Below are positions 16,452-25,570 of a DNA stretch of 64,000 bases, piece after piece (position 1 is the stretch's first letter; each line of letters begins with the position of its first letter). Source of the stretch: Ideonella aquatica (GTDB lineage: Bacteria > Pseudomonadota > Gammaproteobacteria > Burkholderiales > Burkholderiaceae_C). A program made the position numbers and the translations under genes. Below the pieces are notes generated by a model. The model ran no database searches. It was not told the origin of the DNA and saw nothing but the letters and a program-made list of their open reading frames with translations. The DNA lies in assembly GCF_018069755.1 (NCBI RefSeq), contig NZ_JAGQDE010000002.1:124001-188000 (forward strand), written 5' to 3'.

Positions 16452-18149
16452 ATGCACCAGCCCGACACCACCCCGCGCCGCTCGATCTACTACGACTACC
16501 GCGTCCACCCGGCCTGGACGCCGCCGTCGCTGGGCAGCCCGCCGGCCCGCGTGGTGGTGGTGGGCGCCGGCCCGATCGGCATGGCGCTGGCGCTGGACCT
16601 GGCGCGCCACGGCCTGCCGGTGCTGCTGCTGGAGGCGCAGCAGCAGGTGTCCGAGGGCAGCCGGGCGATCGTCTTCACCCGCCGCTCGATGGAGATCCTG
16701 CAGCAGGTGGGCGCTGACCGCGCGATCACCGCGGCCGGCCTGCCCTGGCGCAGCGGCAACTCCTTCTTCCGCGGCCAGCGGGTCTTTCGCATGGAGGCGC
16801 CGCATGACGACAACGACCGCTTCCATCCGATGATCAACCTGCAGCAGCAGTACCTGGAGGAAGCGCTGCTGGACCAGATCGCCGCGCAGCCGCTGATCGA
16901 GCTGCGCTGGGGCCAGAAGGTCACCCGGATCCTGCGCAATGATGATGGTGTCGGGGTGCGCCTGGAGGTGGACACCCCGGGCGGCCTGTATGAGCAGGAC
17001 GCCGAGTGGGTGGTGGCCTGTGACGGCGCGCGCTCTGAGCTGCGCCAGATGTGCGGCCTGCGCATGGAGGGCGCCTCGTACGAGGGCCGCTTCGTCATCG
17101 CCGACATCCGCGTCGATCTGCCACTGCCCACCGAACGCCTGGCCTTCTTCGACCCGCCCTGGAACCCTGGCAACACCGTGCTGATGCACCGCGAGCCGCA
17201 CGGCATCTGGCGCATCGACTACCAGTTGCCGCCCGGCGAGACGCCCGAGCAGGCCCTGGCGCCCGAGTCGCTGAAGGCCCGCATCGACGCCCAGCTGGCG
17301 ATGATCGGCCACGCCGGTGCCCCCTGGGAGATGGACTGGTGCTCGGTCTACTCAGCCCGCGCCATGACCCTGCCCGACTACCGCCACCAGCGCCTGCTGT
17401 TCTGCGGCGACGCTGCCCACATGCTGCCGATCTTCGGCGTGCGCGGCGCCAACACCGGCTGGCAGGACGCACACGACCTGGGCTGGAAGCTGGCCTTCGT
17501 GCTCAAGGGCCTCAGCGGCCCCGCGCTGCTCGACAGCTACAGCCACGAGCGGGTGGCGGCGGCCCGCGAGATCATCGACGAGGCCAGCAAGAGCACGCGC
17601 TTCATGACGCCGCCCAGCCGGGGCTTTCGGCTGCTGCGTGACGCGGTGCTGAGCCTGTCGCTGAGCCAGCCCTTCGTCGGTCCGCTGTTCCACTGGCGCA
17701 CCTCGCGGCCGCACGACTACGCCGATTCACCACTCAACAGCCACGACGACGATGACGCGCTGTTCGGCGCCGGCCCGCGCGACGGCGCGCCGATGCCCAA
17801 TGTCCGCCTGGGCCCCGACCAGCACCTGATGGACCACTTTGGCGCCGCCTTCTGGCTGATGCACTTCCACCGTGACGGCGCGGTGCCCCAGGCGCTGCAG
17901 GCCGAAGCCCGCCGCTGGCGGGAGCGCGGCGTGCCGCTGCAGATCGTCGCGGTGCGCAGCGGCGGTGCTGCCGCTGACGGCGCCGATGTGCTGATCGACG
18001 ACCGCGACGGCCGCGTGCATGGCCGCTACGGCGTGCGCCAGTCCGGCAGCTGCTACCTGCTGCGCCCGGACCAGCATGTCTGCGCGCGCTGGCTGTCGCT
18101 GGACGCCCGCCGCCTGGAGCGCGCGCTGTGCCGCGCGACCGCCCGTTGA
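16452..18149 (+). CDS. FAD-dependent aromatic hydroxylase (MhpA-like)
   Basis: A 565-residue flavoprotein of the group A monooxygenase class, which hydroxylates phenolic acids with NAD(P)H and oxygen. The FAD-binding VVVGAGPIGMALAL is at about 35-48, the central DG region is ACDGARSELRQ, and the second FAD motif FCGDAAHMLPIFGVRGANTG ends the flavin domain. A thioredoxin-like C-terminal domain (about 430-560) is typical of the MhpA branch. The substrate is unknown; the linked TRAP importer and MarR regulator suggest an imported aromatic acid. I choose the ATG at 16452 because an in-frame GTG at 16404 falls inside an operator. Confidence 0.82.
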   Translation: MHQPDTTPRRSIYYDYRVHPAWTPPSLGSPPARVVVVGAGPIGMALALDLARHGLPVLLLEAQQQVSEGSRAIVFTRRSMEILQQVGADRAITAAGLPWRSGNSFFRGQRVFRMEAPHDDNDRFHPMINLQQQYLEEALLDQIAAQPLIELRWGQKVTRILRNDDGVGVRLEVDTPGGLYEQDAEWVVACDGARSELRQMCGLRMEGASYEGRFVIADIRVDLPLPTERLAFFDPPWNPGNTVLMHREPHGIWRIDYQLPPGETPEQALAPESLKARIDAQLAMIGHAGAPWEMDWCSVYSARAMTLPDYRHQRLLFCGDAAHMLPIFGVRGANTGWQDAHDLGWKLAFVLKGLSGPALLDSYSHERVAAAREIIDEASKSTRFMTPPSRGFRLLRDAVLSLSLSQPFVGPLFHWRTSRPHDYADSPLNSHDDDDALFGAGPRDGAPMPNVRLGPDQHLMDHFGAAFWLMHFHRDGAVPQALQAEARRWRERGVPLQIVAVRSGGAAADGADVLIDDRDGRVHGRYGVRQSGSCYLLRPDQHVCARWLSLDARRLERALCRATAR

Positions 18150-18172
18150 ACCCCGCCCGCGGAGACCACCCC

Positions 18173-18361
18173 ATGTCCGAACTGAGCACCGCCGACCTGG
18201 AACAGGTCTATGACCGGCTGGCCGAGGCGATCGACCAGGCCGAGGGCCACAGCGAGCTGATGCTGGTGAAGCTGGCGCTGCTGCTGGCGCGCGAGCTGGG
18301 CCAGCGCGAGCGCGTGGAGGCGCTGATCAGCGACGCGCTGCGCGACCTCGCACCGGCCTGA
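18173..18361 (+). CDS. DUF2783 protein
   Basis: A 62-residue, mostly helical protein (MSELSTADLEQVYDRLAEAI onward). DUF2783 proteins are small and usually sit directly behind FAD-dependent hydroxylases, as here (23 bases after the stop), so a helper role for the enzyme is a fair inference; no activity is known to me. GGAG lies about 10 bases before the ATG. Its TGA abuts the stop of the opposing kinase gene with no gap, inside a 14-base palindrome. Confidence 0.75.
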   Translation: MSELSTADLEQVYDRLAEAIDQAEGHSELMLVKLALLLARELGQRERVEALISDALRDLAPA

Positions 18362-18368
18362 TCAGGCC
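18355..18368. other. 14-bp palindrome spanning two convergent stop codons
   Basis: GGCCTGATCAGGCC is perfectly self-complementary. Its central TGATCA gives TGA to the DUF2783 gene on one strand and TGA to the kinase gene on the other, so the genes meet with zero spacing. It might act as a small bidirectional transcription barrier, but no T run is present. Confidence 0.6.
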
Positions 18369-19732
18369 GCCGGCAGCGGCAGCCACAGACTGGCGCGCGT
18401 GCCCTCGCCGGGGGCCGACTGCACCTCCAGCCGGCCGCCATGGCGCTGGGCGATGCGCTGGCAGGTCACCAGGCCCAGGCCCGAGCCCTGGAACTGCGCC
18501 TGGGTGTGGAAGCGCTGGAAGGGGCGGAACACGCCGTCCACGACGCGCCCGGCATCGAAGCCCGAGCCGTTGTCGATCACCGTCAGCCGCGTGCCATGCG
18601 CGTCCTCCTGCCATTCCACGGTGATGCGGGCGGGCTCGCGCCGAGCGCTGTATTTCCAGGCATTGCCCAGCAGGTTGGCCAGCACCGAGCGCATCAGGCC
18701 GGCGTCGCACCAGGCCGACATCTGGTCGGGCAGCTGCAGGACCACGGGCCGCCAGGGCTCGATGCGGCGCAGGTCGTCCAGCACGCGGGTGGCGGTCGGG
18801 GCCAGGTCATTCCAGCCGCAGGCCAGCGCCACGCTGCCGGCGCGCGACAGCCCCAGCAGGTCATTGACCAGCTCCGACATGTCGCGCGCCGAGCGTTCGA
18901 TCTGCTCCAGAAAGCCCAGGCCCACCGCGTCCATGCCCTGGGCATGCTGGGCACGCAGCAGCTGCGACAGCCCGGCGATGCCCGACAGCGGGCTCTTCAG
19001 GTCATGGGCGGCCGTGCGCGAGAAGGCCTCCAGCTCGAGGTTGGTGGCCTGCAGCTCGGCGGTGCGCTCATCCACCAGGCGCTGCAGGTCGACGTGCAGC
19101 GTGGTCTGGGCGGCGTCGCGCTCGCGCCGGGCGGTGATGTCCTCGGCAATGCCGCCCATCAGCACCGGCCGGCCGTTGGCGTCCAGGATCATGCGCTTGC
19201 GGTCCTCGACCCAGCGCACGCTGCCATCGGGCCGCACGATGCGGTACTCGCAGCTGACCAGGTGGCCATCCGCCCGGCGCGGGTCCAGCGCCCGGGCCGC
19301 GTCCAGGTCCTCGGGGTGGACCGATTCGCGCCACAGCGCCGGGCGGTGCAGGATGTCGCCCACCGGCCGCCCGTAAACCTGCTCGAAGGCCGAGCTCACG
19401 TAGTGCAAATGCTGGCCGTCGGCGCTGCCGATCCACAGCACTTCGCCCAGGCTCTCATGCAATTGGCGGAACTGGCGCTGCTGCAGCGCCAGCGCCGAGC
19501 GCATGCGCCGGTACTCGTGACGCTGGAACAGGAACAGGCCCGTGCCGGTCAGCACGATGAAGGCCAGGCCCTTGAGTTGCTGGGCGGCGTCCAGCCAATC
19601 GCGGTCGCCGGACAAGGCCTGGATCAGCGCGTCCGAGGCCAGGATCCAGGCCACCCCGAACAGCACGTAGGCCAGCGTCACGCGCCATGCGGCGCGGGCG
19701 CTGGACAAGGCATCGTCGACCTGGTGGGGCAT
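18362..19732 (-). CDS. PAS-domain sensor histidine kinase
   Basis: A 456-residue membrane kinase. Two transmembrane helices (about 18-38 and 53-70) are followed by a PAS domain (about 90-205, EYRIVRPDGSVRWVEDRKR), a short coiled coil, and the HisKA box AAHDLKSPLSGIAGLSQLL with phosphoryl-accepting H243. The catalytic domain has the N-box LLGNAWKYS, G1 DNGSGFD and G2 GSGLGL. The layout resembles light- or redox-sensing bacteriophytochrome-like kinases, but no chromophore domain is present. There is no response regulator next to it, so it is an orphan whose partner is elsewhere. Confidence 0.88.
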   Translation of the reverse strand: MPHQVDDALSSARAAWRVTLAYVLFGVAWILASDALIQALSGDRDWLDAAQQLKGLAFIVLTGTGLFLFQRHEYRRMRSALALQQRQFRQLHESLGEVLWIGSADGQHLHYVSSAFEQVYGRPVGDILHRPALWRESVHPEDLDAARALDPRRADGHLVSCEYRIVRPDGSVRWVEDRKRMILDANGRPVLMGGIAEDITARRERDAAQTTLHVDLQRLVDERTAELQATNLELEAFSRTAAHDLKSPLSGIAGLSQLLRAQHAQGMDAVGLGFLEQIERSARDMSELVNDLLGLSRAGSVALACGWNDLAPTATRVLDDLRRIEPWRPVVLQLPDQMSAWCDAGLMRSVLANLLGNAWKYSARREPARITVEWQEDAHGTRLTVIDNGSGFDAGRVVDGVFRPFQRFHTQAQFQGSGLGLVTCQRIAQRHGGRLEVQSAPGEGTRASLWLPLPAA

Positions 19733-19816
19733 GGGTGCAGCGAGCGCTGAAAGGGCCTCGATTGCACCAGTACGTCGTACCGGGCGTCTTGATTCGCATC
19801 AATCTGCGAACGCAAC

Positions 19817-20674
19817 TCACTCCCAACCAGGGATGTCAGGCACCACCAACTGCTGCACCTCGGGCAGCTCGATGCCGAACTGCCGCCGCAGCAGCGCGTG
19901 CAACGCGGCGCGGTGGCGCAGCGACCAGCGCTGGACCACCCGGCCCTGGCGCAGCGTGACCTCGCGGTTCAACACCGACACCCGGCCGCCGTCGATCAGC
20001 GCACGCAACGACAGCCGCCGCCGGAACGGCGAACTGGGGTGGGTGGCGGTGAAGTGGTTGCCCATGTCGAAGTCGGGTGGGCAGCAGTCCTCCAGCGCCG
20101 TGGTCCACATCGGCCGCTCGCCACTCAGGTCCGGTGCCTGGGCCGTCAGGGTCCACCAGCCGCCGTCGCGCCGCAGGTGGTGGGTCACACCCCCGGCGCG
20201 CACCCGCGCGCCGTCGACCAGCGGCACCGGCACCTGAGGTGCCAGGCCGCCGAAGCCGGCGTCCACGATCACCGGTCCGCTGGTCAGTGTCACCACCAGG
20301 AAATGGTGGGTGCGACCGGCCTGCTCACGCGGGCGCTCAACAATCACGCGGGCCAGGTGGTCGCGCACCGCAAAGCCGTAGTAGCGCAGCGCCGCGCCCA
20401 GCAGCGCGCTGTGCTCGAAGCAGTAGCCACCGCGGCGGCGGGTCACCAGCTTGTCCTGCAGCGAGGGCAGGTCCAGCCGTGGCGGGCGGCCCAGCAGCAC
20501 GTCCAGGTTCTCGAAGGGGATGCTGCGCATATGGGCCAGCAGCAGCTGGGCCAGCGTGCCCAGCGAGCAGTCCTGCGGCGCGTCGAGGCCCAGCCGCGCC
20601 TGGTAGGCCGAGGCATCAAAGCTGGTGGGGCTGTCGAGCAGCGTGCTGAGGGTCTTGTCCATCGGTGCCGTCAT
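19817..20674 (-). CDS. nat: Arylamine N-acetyltransferase
   Basis: NAT enzymes move an acetyl group from acetyl-CoA to arylamines and hydrazines through a cysteine intermediate. The 285 residues fit the family. The catalytic triad is visible: C85 in RRGGYCFEHS, H123 in RTHHFLVV and D138 in IVDAGFGG. A second ATG four codons in is also possible. It is a single gene, leftward, without an operon partner; the divergent neighbour is the cation antiporter. In this organism it may serve drug or aromatic-amine detoxification. Confidence 0.92.
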   Translation of the reverse strand: MTAPMDKTLSTLLDSPTSFDASAYQARLGLDAPQDCSLGTLAQLLLAHMRSIPFENLDVLLGRPPRLDLPSLQDKLVTRRRGGYCFEHSALLGAALRYYGFAVRDHLARVIVERPREQAGRTHHFLVVTLTSGPVIVDAGFGGLAPQVPVPLVDGARVRAGGVTHHLRRDGGWWTLTAQAPDLSGERPMWTTALEDCCPPDFDMGNHFTATHPSSPFRRRLSLRALIDGGRVSVLNREVTLRQGRVVQRWSLRHRAALHALLRRQFGIELPEVQQLVVPDIPGWE

Positions 20675-20726
20675 GTTCGCGCCAGCACACTACCATGGAC
20701 CATCCCCCGAACCGGAGTGCGCCTCG

Positions 20727-21794
20727 ATGAACCTGTGGACCCACGCCCTGCCGCCGCTGGCCGTGGCCCTCCTGGCATTGCCACCTGCCTGGCAGGGCGG
20801 CGCGATGCTGCTGCTGCCCACCGCGGCGCTGATGGGCGCGGTGCTGGCCGCCGTGCACCACGCCGAGGTGGTGGCCCACCGCGTGGGCGAGCCGCTGGGC
20901 ACGCTGGTGCTGGCGCTGGCGGTGACGGTGATCGAGGCGGCGCTGATCGTCACCATGATGCTGGCCGGCGGCGGTGCCGAGGCCGAGCTGCCGCGCGACA
21001 CCATCTTCTCGGCGGTGATGATCATCTGCAACGGCGTGGTCGGCATGTGCCTGCTGGCCGGCGGCTGGCGCCACCACGAGCAGCAGTTCCGCATCGAGGG
21101 CGCCAATGCCGGCCTGGCGGCATTGATCGCTCTGTGCACGCTGACCTTGGTGCTGCCCACCTTCACCACCAGCTCGGCCGGCCCGACCTACACCGCCTCG
21201 CAGCTGGGCTTCGCGGCGGTGGCGTCGCTGGTGCTGTGGCTGGTCTGGGTCTTCGTGCAGACGATCAGCCACCGCGACTACTTCCTGCCGCCGGGCGAGG
21301 TGCGCGATGATCCGCACGTGCATGCCGAGCCGCCGTCTGCGCGGGCGGCCTGGACCAGCGTCGCGCTGCTGCTGGTGGCGCTGGTGGGCGTGGTGGGACT
21401 GGCCAAGCAGCTCTCGCCGGCGATCGAGTCAGCGGTGCGTGCCGCCGGTGCGCCGCGGGCGGTGATCGGCATCGTCATCGCGATGCTGGTGCTGCTGCCC
21501 GAGACGGTGGCGGCGCTGCGCGCTGCCCTGGCCAACCGCCTGCAGACCAGTATGAACCTGGCGTTTGGCTCGGCGCTGGCCAGCATCGGCCTGACGATTC
21601 CGGTGGTGGCGGTGGCCTCCTTGTGGCTGGGCCTGCCGCTGACCCTGGGCCTGAGCCCCAAGGACCTGGCGCTGCTGGTGCTGACCTTCCTGGTCTCGGC
21701 GGTCACACTGGCCTCGGGCCGCAGCCACCTGATGCTGGGCGCGGTGCACCTGGTGATCTTCGCGGCCTTCCTGTTCCTGGCGCTGGTGCCCTGA
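20727..21794 (+). CDS. Calcium/cation:proton antiporter (ChaA-like)
   Basis: A 355-residue protein with 10-11 transmembrane segments of the Ca2+/cation antiporter (CaCA) superfamily. Both repeats carry the acidic helix motifs: [15 protein letters not shown] near residues 72-86, and [16 protein letters not shown] in the second half. A cytoplasmic loop with histidines ([10 protein letters not shown]) lies between them. The start at 20727 has GGAG ten bases upstream. ChaA-type proteins export Ca2+, Na+ or K+ at high pH. It has no obvious operon partner; the TetR gene converges on it with a 7-base gap. Confidence 0.85.
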   Translation: MNLWTHALPPLAVALLALPPAWQGGAMLLLPTAALMGAVLAAVHHAEVVAHRVGEPLGTLVLALAVTVIEAALIVTMMLAGGGAEAELPRDTIFSAVMIICNGVVGMCLLAGGWRHHEQQFRIEGANAGLAALIALCTLTLVLPTFTTSSAGPTYTASQLGFAAVASLVLWLVWVFVQTISHRDYFLPPGEVRDDPHVHAEPPSARAAWTSVALLLVALVGVVGLAKQLSPAIESAVRAAGAPRAVIGIVIAMLVLLPETVAALRAALANRLQTSMNLAFGSALASIGLTIPVVAVASLWLGLPLTLGLSPKDLALLVLTFLVSAVTLASGRSHLMLGAVHLVIFAAFLFLALVP

Positions 21795-21801
21795 GGATGC
21801 C

Positions 21802-22500
21802 TCAAGCACCGCTGCGGGCCAGCGCCTCGCGCAGCTCGCTGCGCAGCGCCCGCAGCGCCGCCAGCTCGGCCTCGGGCGCGGCGATCGCGCTCCAGGCCAT
21901 CTCGCCCACGGCGCGCGCGGTGGCGGCCAGATCCAGCGGCTTGTCGGGCTGGCCCACCACCTCCCACAGGATGTGCTCCATCGGGCCCAGCACCATCGGG
22001 CGCAGCAGGCGCAGCGGCACGTCGGCGCGGACCTCGCCGCTGGCCTGGCCGCGCGCCAGCAGGTCCATCAGCGGCGCGGTGTAGCGGCGCTGCAGCGGCA
22101 GGAAGCTCTCGCCCAGCGCCTGGCCGCGGCTGCGGCCCTCGCTCAGCACCAGCGCGCACAGGCCGGTGCCGTGGATCAGGAACAGGCGCAGGTGGGTCTC
22201 GACAAAGACCATCAGCTGCTCGCGCACGCTGCGTTCGCGCGGCAGGTTGGCCTGCATGGCGGCGATGATTTCGTCGTACCAGTCGCCCAGCACGCGCACG
22301 CACAGCTCGCGCTTGCCGCTGAAGTAGGTGAACACCGTGGCCTCGGAGATGCCCAGGCGCTGGGCGATCTCGATCGTGGTGGCCCGCTCATAGCCCTTCT
22401 CGGCGAAGACCTCGCGGCCCACGCGCAGGATGTCGCGGATGCGCTGTTCGCTCTTGGCGCTGGCGGCGGCGCGGCGGGCGGGAGCGGCGGCGGTGTTCAT
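21802..22500 (-). CDS. TetR-family repressor, likely of the liu operon
   Basis: A 232-residue TetR/AcrR regulator with the N-terminal helix-turn-helix [20 protein letters not shown] at about 46-65 and a divergent ligand-binding half. It is transcribed away from liuA. The 150-base space holds two 15-base palindromes of the form TTGAGT-N3-CTCAA-like, one next to each gene, which is the classic layout for a self-regulating repressor of the neighbouring operon. The effector is probably an acyl-CoA of leucine breakdown; that is inference from position. Confidence 0.88.
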   Translation of the reverse strand: MNTAAAPARRAAASAKSEQRIRDILRVGREVFAEKGYERATTIEIAQRLGISEATVFTYFSGKRELCVRVLGDWYDEIIAAMQANLPRERSVREQLMVFVETHLRLFLIHGTGLCALVLSEGRSRGQALGESFLPLQRRYTAPLMDLLARGQASGEVRADVPLRLLRPMVLGPMEHILWEVVGQPDKPLDLAATARAVGEMAWSAIAAPEAELAALRALRSELREALARSGA

Positions 22501-22504
22501 GAAA

Positions 22505-22519
22505 TTGAGTATGACTCAA
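22505..22519. promoter_or_regulatory. TetR-type operator, site 1
   Basis: TTGAGTATGACTCAA, a perfect 6-bp inverted repeat with 3-base spacer, five bases upstream of the tetR start codon. It repeats at 22609-22623 with one arm base changed. Confidence 0.7.
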
Positions 22520-22526
22520 AAACTTC

Positions 22527-22555
22527 TTGCGAGGCAAGTCGCCGGCTGGTAGATT
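22527..22555 (+). promoter_or_regulatory. Candidate sigma-70 promoter of the liu operon
   Basis: TTGCGA (22527-22532) and TAGATT (22550-22555) are separated by 17 bases and lie between the two TetR-type palindromes, about 95 bases before liuA. The match is moderate and unproven. Confidence 0.35.
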
Positions 22556-22608
22556 TCGCCGGTTTGCTGCTGCTGGGCGGGGTTGCCCACGGCGGCTCAG
22601 GGTTTGTA

Positions 22609-22623
22609 TTGAGTAAGGCTCAA
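22609..22623. promoter_or_regulatory. TetR-type operator, site 2
   Basis: TTGAGTAAGGCTCAA, five of six arm pairs complementary, matching site 1 at 12 of 15 positions. It lies 27 bases before liuA and downstream of the candidate promoter, a position suited to blocking elongation. Confidence 0.7.
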
Positions 22624-22650
22624 GCCAGAGCCTCCACCGCGGAGACAGCG

Positions 22651-23823
22651 ATGTTCGAATCCACCTTCCAATTCCCCCTGGGCGAGGACATCGCCGCGCT
22701 GCGCGAGGCGGTCCGCGTGTTCGCCCAGGAGCAGATCGCGCCGCGCGCCGCGCAGATCGACAAGGACAACCTCTTTCCGGCCGACCTGTGGCGCAAGCTG
22801 GGCGAGCTGGGCGTGCATGGCCTGACCGTGCCCGAGGCGTACGGCGGCATGGGCATGGGCTATGTGGCCCACATGGTGGCCATGGAAGAGATCTCGCGCG
22901 CCAGCGCCTCGGTGGGCCTGAGCTACGGCGCCCACTCCAACCTGTGCGTCAACCAGATCAAGCGCAACGGCACCGAGGCGCAGAAGCACAAGTACCTGCC
23001 CAAGTTGATCAGCGGCGAGCATGTGGGCGCGCTGGCGATGAGCGAGCCCAATGCGGGCTCTGATGTGGTCAGCATGAAGCTGCGCGCCGACCGCATCGAC
23101 GGCGGCTACCGCCTGAACGGCAGCAAGATGTGGATCACCAACGGCGGCGACGCCGACACCCTGGTGGTCTACGCCAAGACCGAGCCCAACATGGGCGCGC
23201 GCGGCATGACCGCCTTCATCATCGAGAAGGGCTTCAAGGGCTTCAGCAAGGGCGAGCACCTGGACAAGCTGGGCATGCGCGGCTCCAACACCTACCCGCT
23301 GTTCTTCGACAACTGCGAGGTGCCCGACGAGAACGTGCTGGGCGGCGAGGGCAACGGTACCAAGGTGCTGATGAGCGGCCTGGACTACGAGCGCATCGTG
23401 CTGTCGGGCGGCCCGATGGGCATCATGGCCGCCTGCCTGGATGTGGTGGTGCCCTTCGTGCACGAGCGCAAGCAGTTCGGCCAGAGCATCGGCGAGTTCC
23501 AGCTGATGCAAGGCAAGCTGGCCGACATGTACTCCACCTTCCAGGCCTGCCGCGCCTACGGCTACGCGGTGGCCCAGGCGGCTGACCGCGGCGATCACAG
23601 CCGCACGCTGCGCAAGGACGCCGCCGGGGTGATCCTCTACACCGCCGAGAAGGCCACCTGGATGGCCGGCGAGGCGATCCAGGCGCTGGGCGGCGTGGGT
23701 TACACCAACGAGTACCCCACCGGCCGCCTGTGGCGCGACGCCAAGCTCTACGAGATCGGCGCCGGCACCAGTGAGATCCGCCGCATGCTGATCGGCCGCG
23801 AGCTGTTTTCCGAAACCTGCTGA
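22651..23823 (+). CDS. liuA: Isovaleryl-CoA dehydrogenase
   Basis: LiuA oxidises isovaleryl-CoA to 3-methylcrotonyl-CoA with FAD in leucine catabolism. The 390 residues fit the acyl-CoA dehydrogenase fold. [12 protein letters not shown] and [18 protein letters not shown] are the FAD and substrate blocks. [14 protein letters not shown] carries the glutamate used as catalytic base in isovaleryl-type enzymes, and [20 protein letters not shown] is the C-terminal signature. The ATG at 22651 has GGAG upstream. It is first in liuA-liuB-liuC-DUF4126-liuD-liuE and follows the divergent TetR control region. Confidence 0.95.
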   Translation: MFESTFQFPLGEDIAALREAVRVFAQEQIAPRAAQIDKDNLFPADLWRKLGELGVHGLTVPEAYGGMGMGYVAHMVAMEEISRASASVGLSYGAHSNLCVNQIKRNGTEAQKHKYLPKLISGEHVGALAMSEPNAGSDVVSMKLRADRIDGGYRLNGSKMWITNGGDADTLVVYAKTEPNMGARGMTAFIIEKGFKGFSKGEHLDKLGMRGSNTYPLFFDNCEVPDENVLGGEGNGTKVLMSGLDYERIVLSGGPMGIMAACLDVVVPFVHERKQFGQSIGEFQLMQGKLADMYSTFQACRAYGYAVAQAADRGDHSRTLRKDAAGVILYTAEKATWMAGEAIQALGGVGYTNEYPTGRLWRDAKLYEIGAGTSEIRRMLIGRELFSETC

Positions 23824-23835
23824 GGCAGCGGCACC

Positions 23836-25458
23836 ATGGCCATCATCCAGACCAAGCTCAACGCCCGCAGCGCCGACGCGCAGGCCAACGCCGCCGCGAT
23901 GCGCGCGCTGGTCGAGGACCTCAACGCCAAGCTCGCCAGGATCGCCGAGGGCGGCGGCGAGGCCGCCCGCGCCAAGCACCTGGGCCGCGGCAAGCTGCTG
24001 CCGCGCGAGCGGGTGGAGATGCTGCTCGACCCCGACACGCCTTTCCTCGAGATCGCGCCGCTGGCCGCGCTGGGCATGTACCCCGAGAAGGACGGCAGCG
24101 ATGCGGCGCCCTGCGCCGGCATGATCGCCGGCATCGGCCGGGTGGGTGGCGTGGAGTGCGTGATCGTCTGCAACGACGCCACGGTCAAGGGCGGCACCTA
24201 CTACCCGCTGACGGTCAAGAAGCACCTGCGCGCGCAGGAGATCGCCCAGCAGAACCGCTTGCCCTGCCTCTACCTGGTGGATTCGGGCGGCGCCAACCTG
24301 CCCAACCAGGACGAGGTCTTCCCCGACCGCGACCACTTCGGCCGCATCTTCTACAACCAGGCCACGATGAGCGCCCAGGGCATTCCGCAGATCGCGGTGG
24401 TCATGGGCTCGTGCACCGCCGGCGGCGCCTATGTGCCGGCCATGAGCGACGAGACCATCATCGTCAAGAACCAGGGCACCATCTTCCTGGGCGGCCCGCC
24501 GCTGGTGAAGGCCGCCACCGGCGAGGTGGTCAGCGCCGAGGACCTGGGCGGCGGCGACGTGCACACGCGCCTCTCGGGCGTGGCCGACCACCTGGCCGAG
24601 AACGACCTGCACGCGCTGGCCCTGGCCCGCCAGGTGGTGGGCACGCTGAACTGGCGCAAGGATGTGCCGGTCAAGCTGCAGCCGGCGCAGCCGCCGAAGT
24701 ACCCGTCCGAGGAACTGCTGGCGGTGATCCCCACCGACACCCGCAAGCCCTTCGATGTGCGCGAGATCATCGCCCGCATCGTCGACGGCTCCGACTTCGA
24801 CGAGTTCAAGGCCCGCTACGGCAGCACCCTGGTCTGCGGCTTCGCCCACATCGAGGGCATGCCGGTGGGCATCGTCGCCAACAACGGCATCCTGTTCACC
24901 GAGAGCGCGCAAAAGGGCGCGCACTTCATCGAGCTGTGCTGCCAGCGCAAGGTGCCGCTGGTCTTCCTGCAGAACATCACCGGCTTCATGGTCGGCCGCA
25001 AGGTCGAGAACGAAGGCATTGCCCGTGCCGGCGCCAAGATGGTGACCGCCGTGGCCTGCGCCAACGTGCCCAAGTTCACCGTCATCATTGGCGGCAGCTT
25101 CGGTGCCGGCAATTACGGCATGTGCGGCCGCGCCTACAGCCCGCGCTTCCTGTGGATGTGGCCCAACGCGCGCATCAGCGTGATGGGCGGCGAACAGGCC
25201 GCCAGCGTGCTGGCCACGGTGCGCCGCGATGGCATTGAGGCCAAGGGCGGCGCCTGGAGCGCCGACGAGGAAGAGGCCTTCAAGGCGCCGATCCGCCAGC
25301 AGTACGAGGTCCAGGGCCACCCCTACTATGCCAGCGCCCGGCTGTGGGACGACGGCGTGATTGACCCGCAGGACACCCGCCGCGTGCTGGCGCTGGGGCT
25401 GTCGGCGGCGCTCAACGCGCCCATCCCCGACGCCAAGTTCGGCGTGTTCAGAATGTGA
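23836..25458 (+). CDS. liuB: 3-Methylcrotonyl-CoA carboxylase, carboxyltransferase (beta) subunit
   Basis: LiuB moves carboxyl from biotin to 3-methylcrotonyl-CoA to give 3-methylglutaconyl-CoA. The 540-residue protein has both carboxyltransferase halves: an N-terminal acyl-CoA site with [19 protein letters not shown] and a C-terminal biotin site with [16 protein letters not shown] and [15 protein letters not shown]. Length and motifs match MccB rather than propionyl-CoA carboxylase. It starts 12 bases after liuA. A 112-base spacer with REP-like hairpins separates it from liuC. Confidence 0.96.
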   Translation: MAIIQTKLNARSADAQANAAAMRALVEDLNAKLARIAEGGGEAARAKHLGRGKLLPRERVEMLLDPDTPFLEIAPLAALGMYPEKDGSDAAPCAGMIAGIGRVGGVECVIVCNDATVKGGTYYPLTVKKHLRAQEIAQQNRLPCLYLVDSGGANLPNQDEVFPDRDHFGRIFYNQATMSAQGIPQIAVVMGSCTAGGAYVPAMSDETIIVKNQGTIFLGGPPLVKAATGEVVSAEDLGGGDVHTRLSGVADHLAENDLHALALARQVVGTLNWRKDVPVKLQPAQPPKYPSEELLAVIPTDTRKPFDVREIIARIVDGSDFDEFKARYGSTLVCGFAHIEGMPVGIVANNGILFTESAQKGAHFIELCCQRKVPLVFLQNITGFMVGRKVENEGIARAGAKMVTAVACANVPKFTVIIGGSFGAGNYGMCGRAYSPRFLWMWPNARISVMGGEQAASVLATVRRDGIEAKGGAWSADEEEAFKAPIRQQYEVQGHPYYASARLWDDGVIDPQDTRRVLALGLSAALNAPIPDAKFGVFRM

Positions 25459-25540
25459 ACGAAGCCCCCACGCTCCCTGCCGGTCGCTGCCCCCCGAGGG
25501 GGCTTTGGCAGCGGACCGGCGGAGCCGGATCCGCGCCAAT
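25459..25540. repeat. REP-like hairpin element between liuB and liuC
   Basis: Two GC-rich inverted repeats follow liuB. GCCCCC (25489-25494) pairs with GGGGGC (25498-25503) around a 3-base loop, followed by TTT. GCGGA-CCGGC-GGA-GCCGG-A-TCCGC spans 25511-25534 with a one-base bulge. Another AGCCCCC lies upstream at about 25473 and could pair alternatively. Similar elements are common between Burkholderiales genes. It might weaken transcription into liuC or protect the liuAB message. Confidence 0.55.
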
Positions 25541-25570
25541 CCCTTGACATTCACTGCTGAGCACGTGCCC

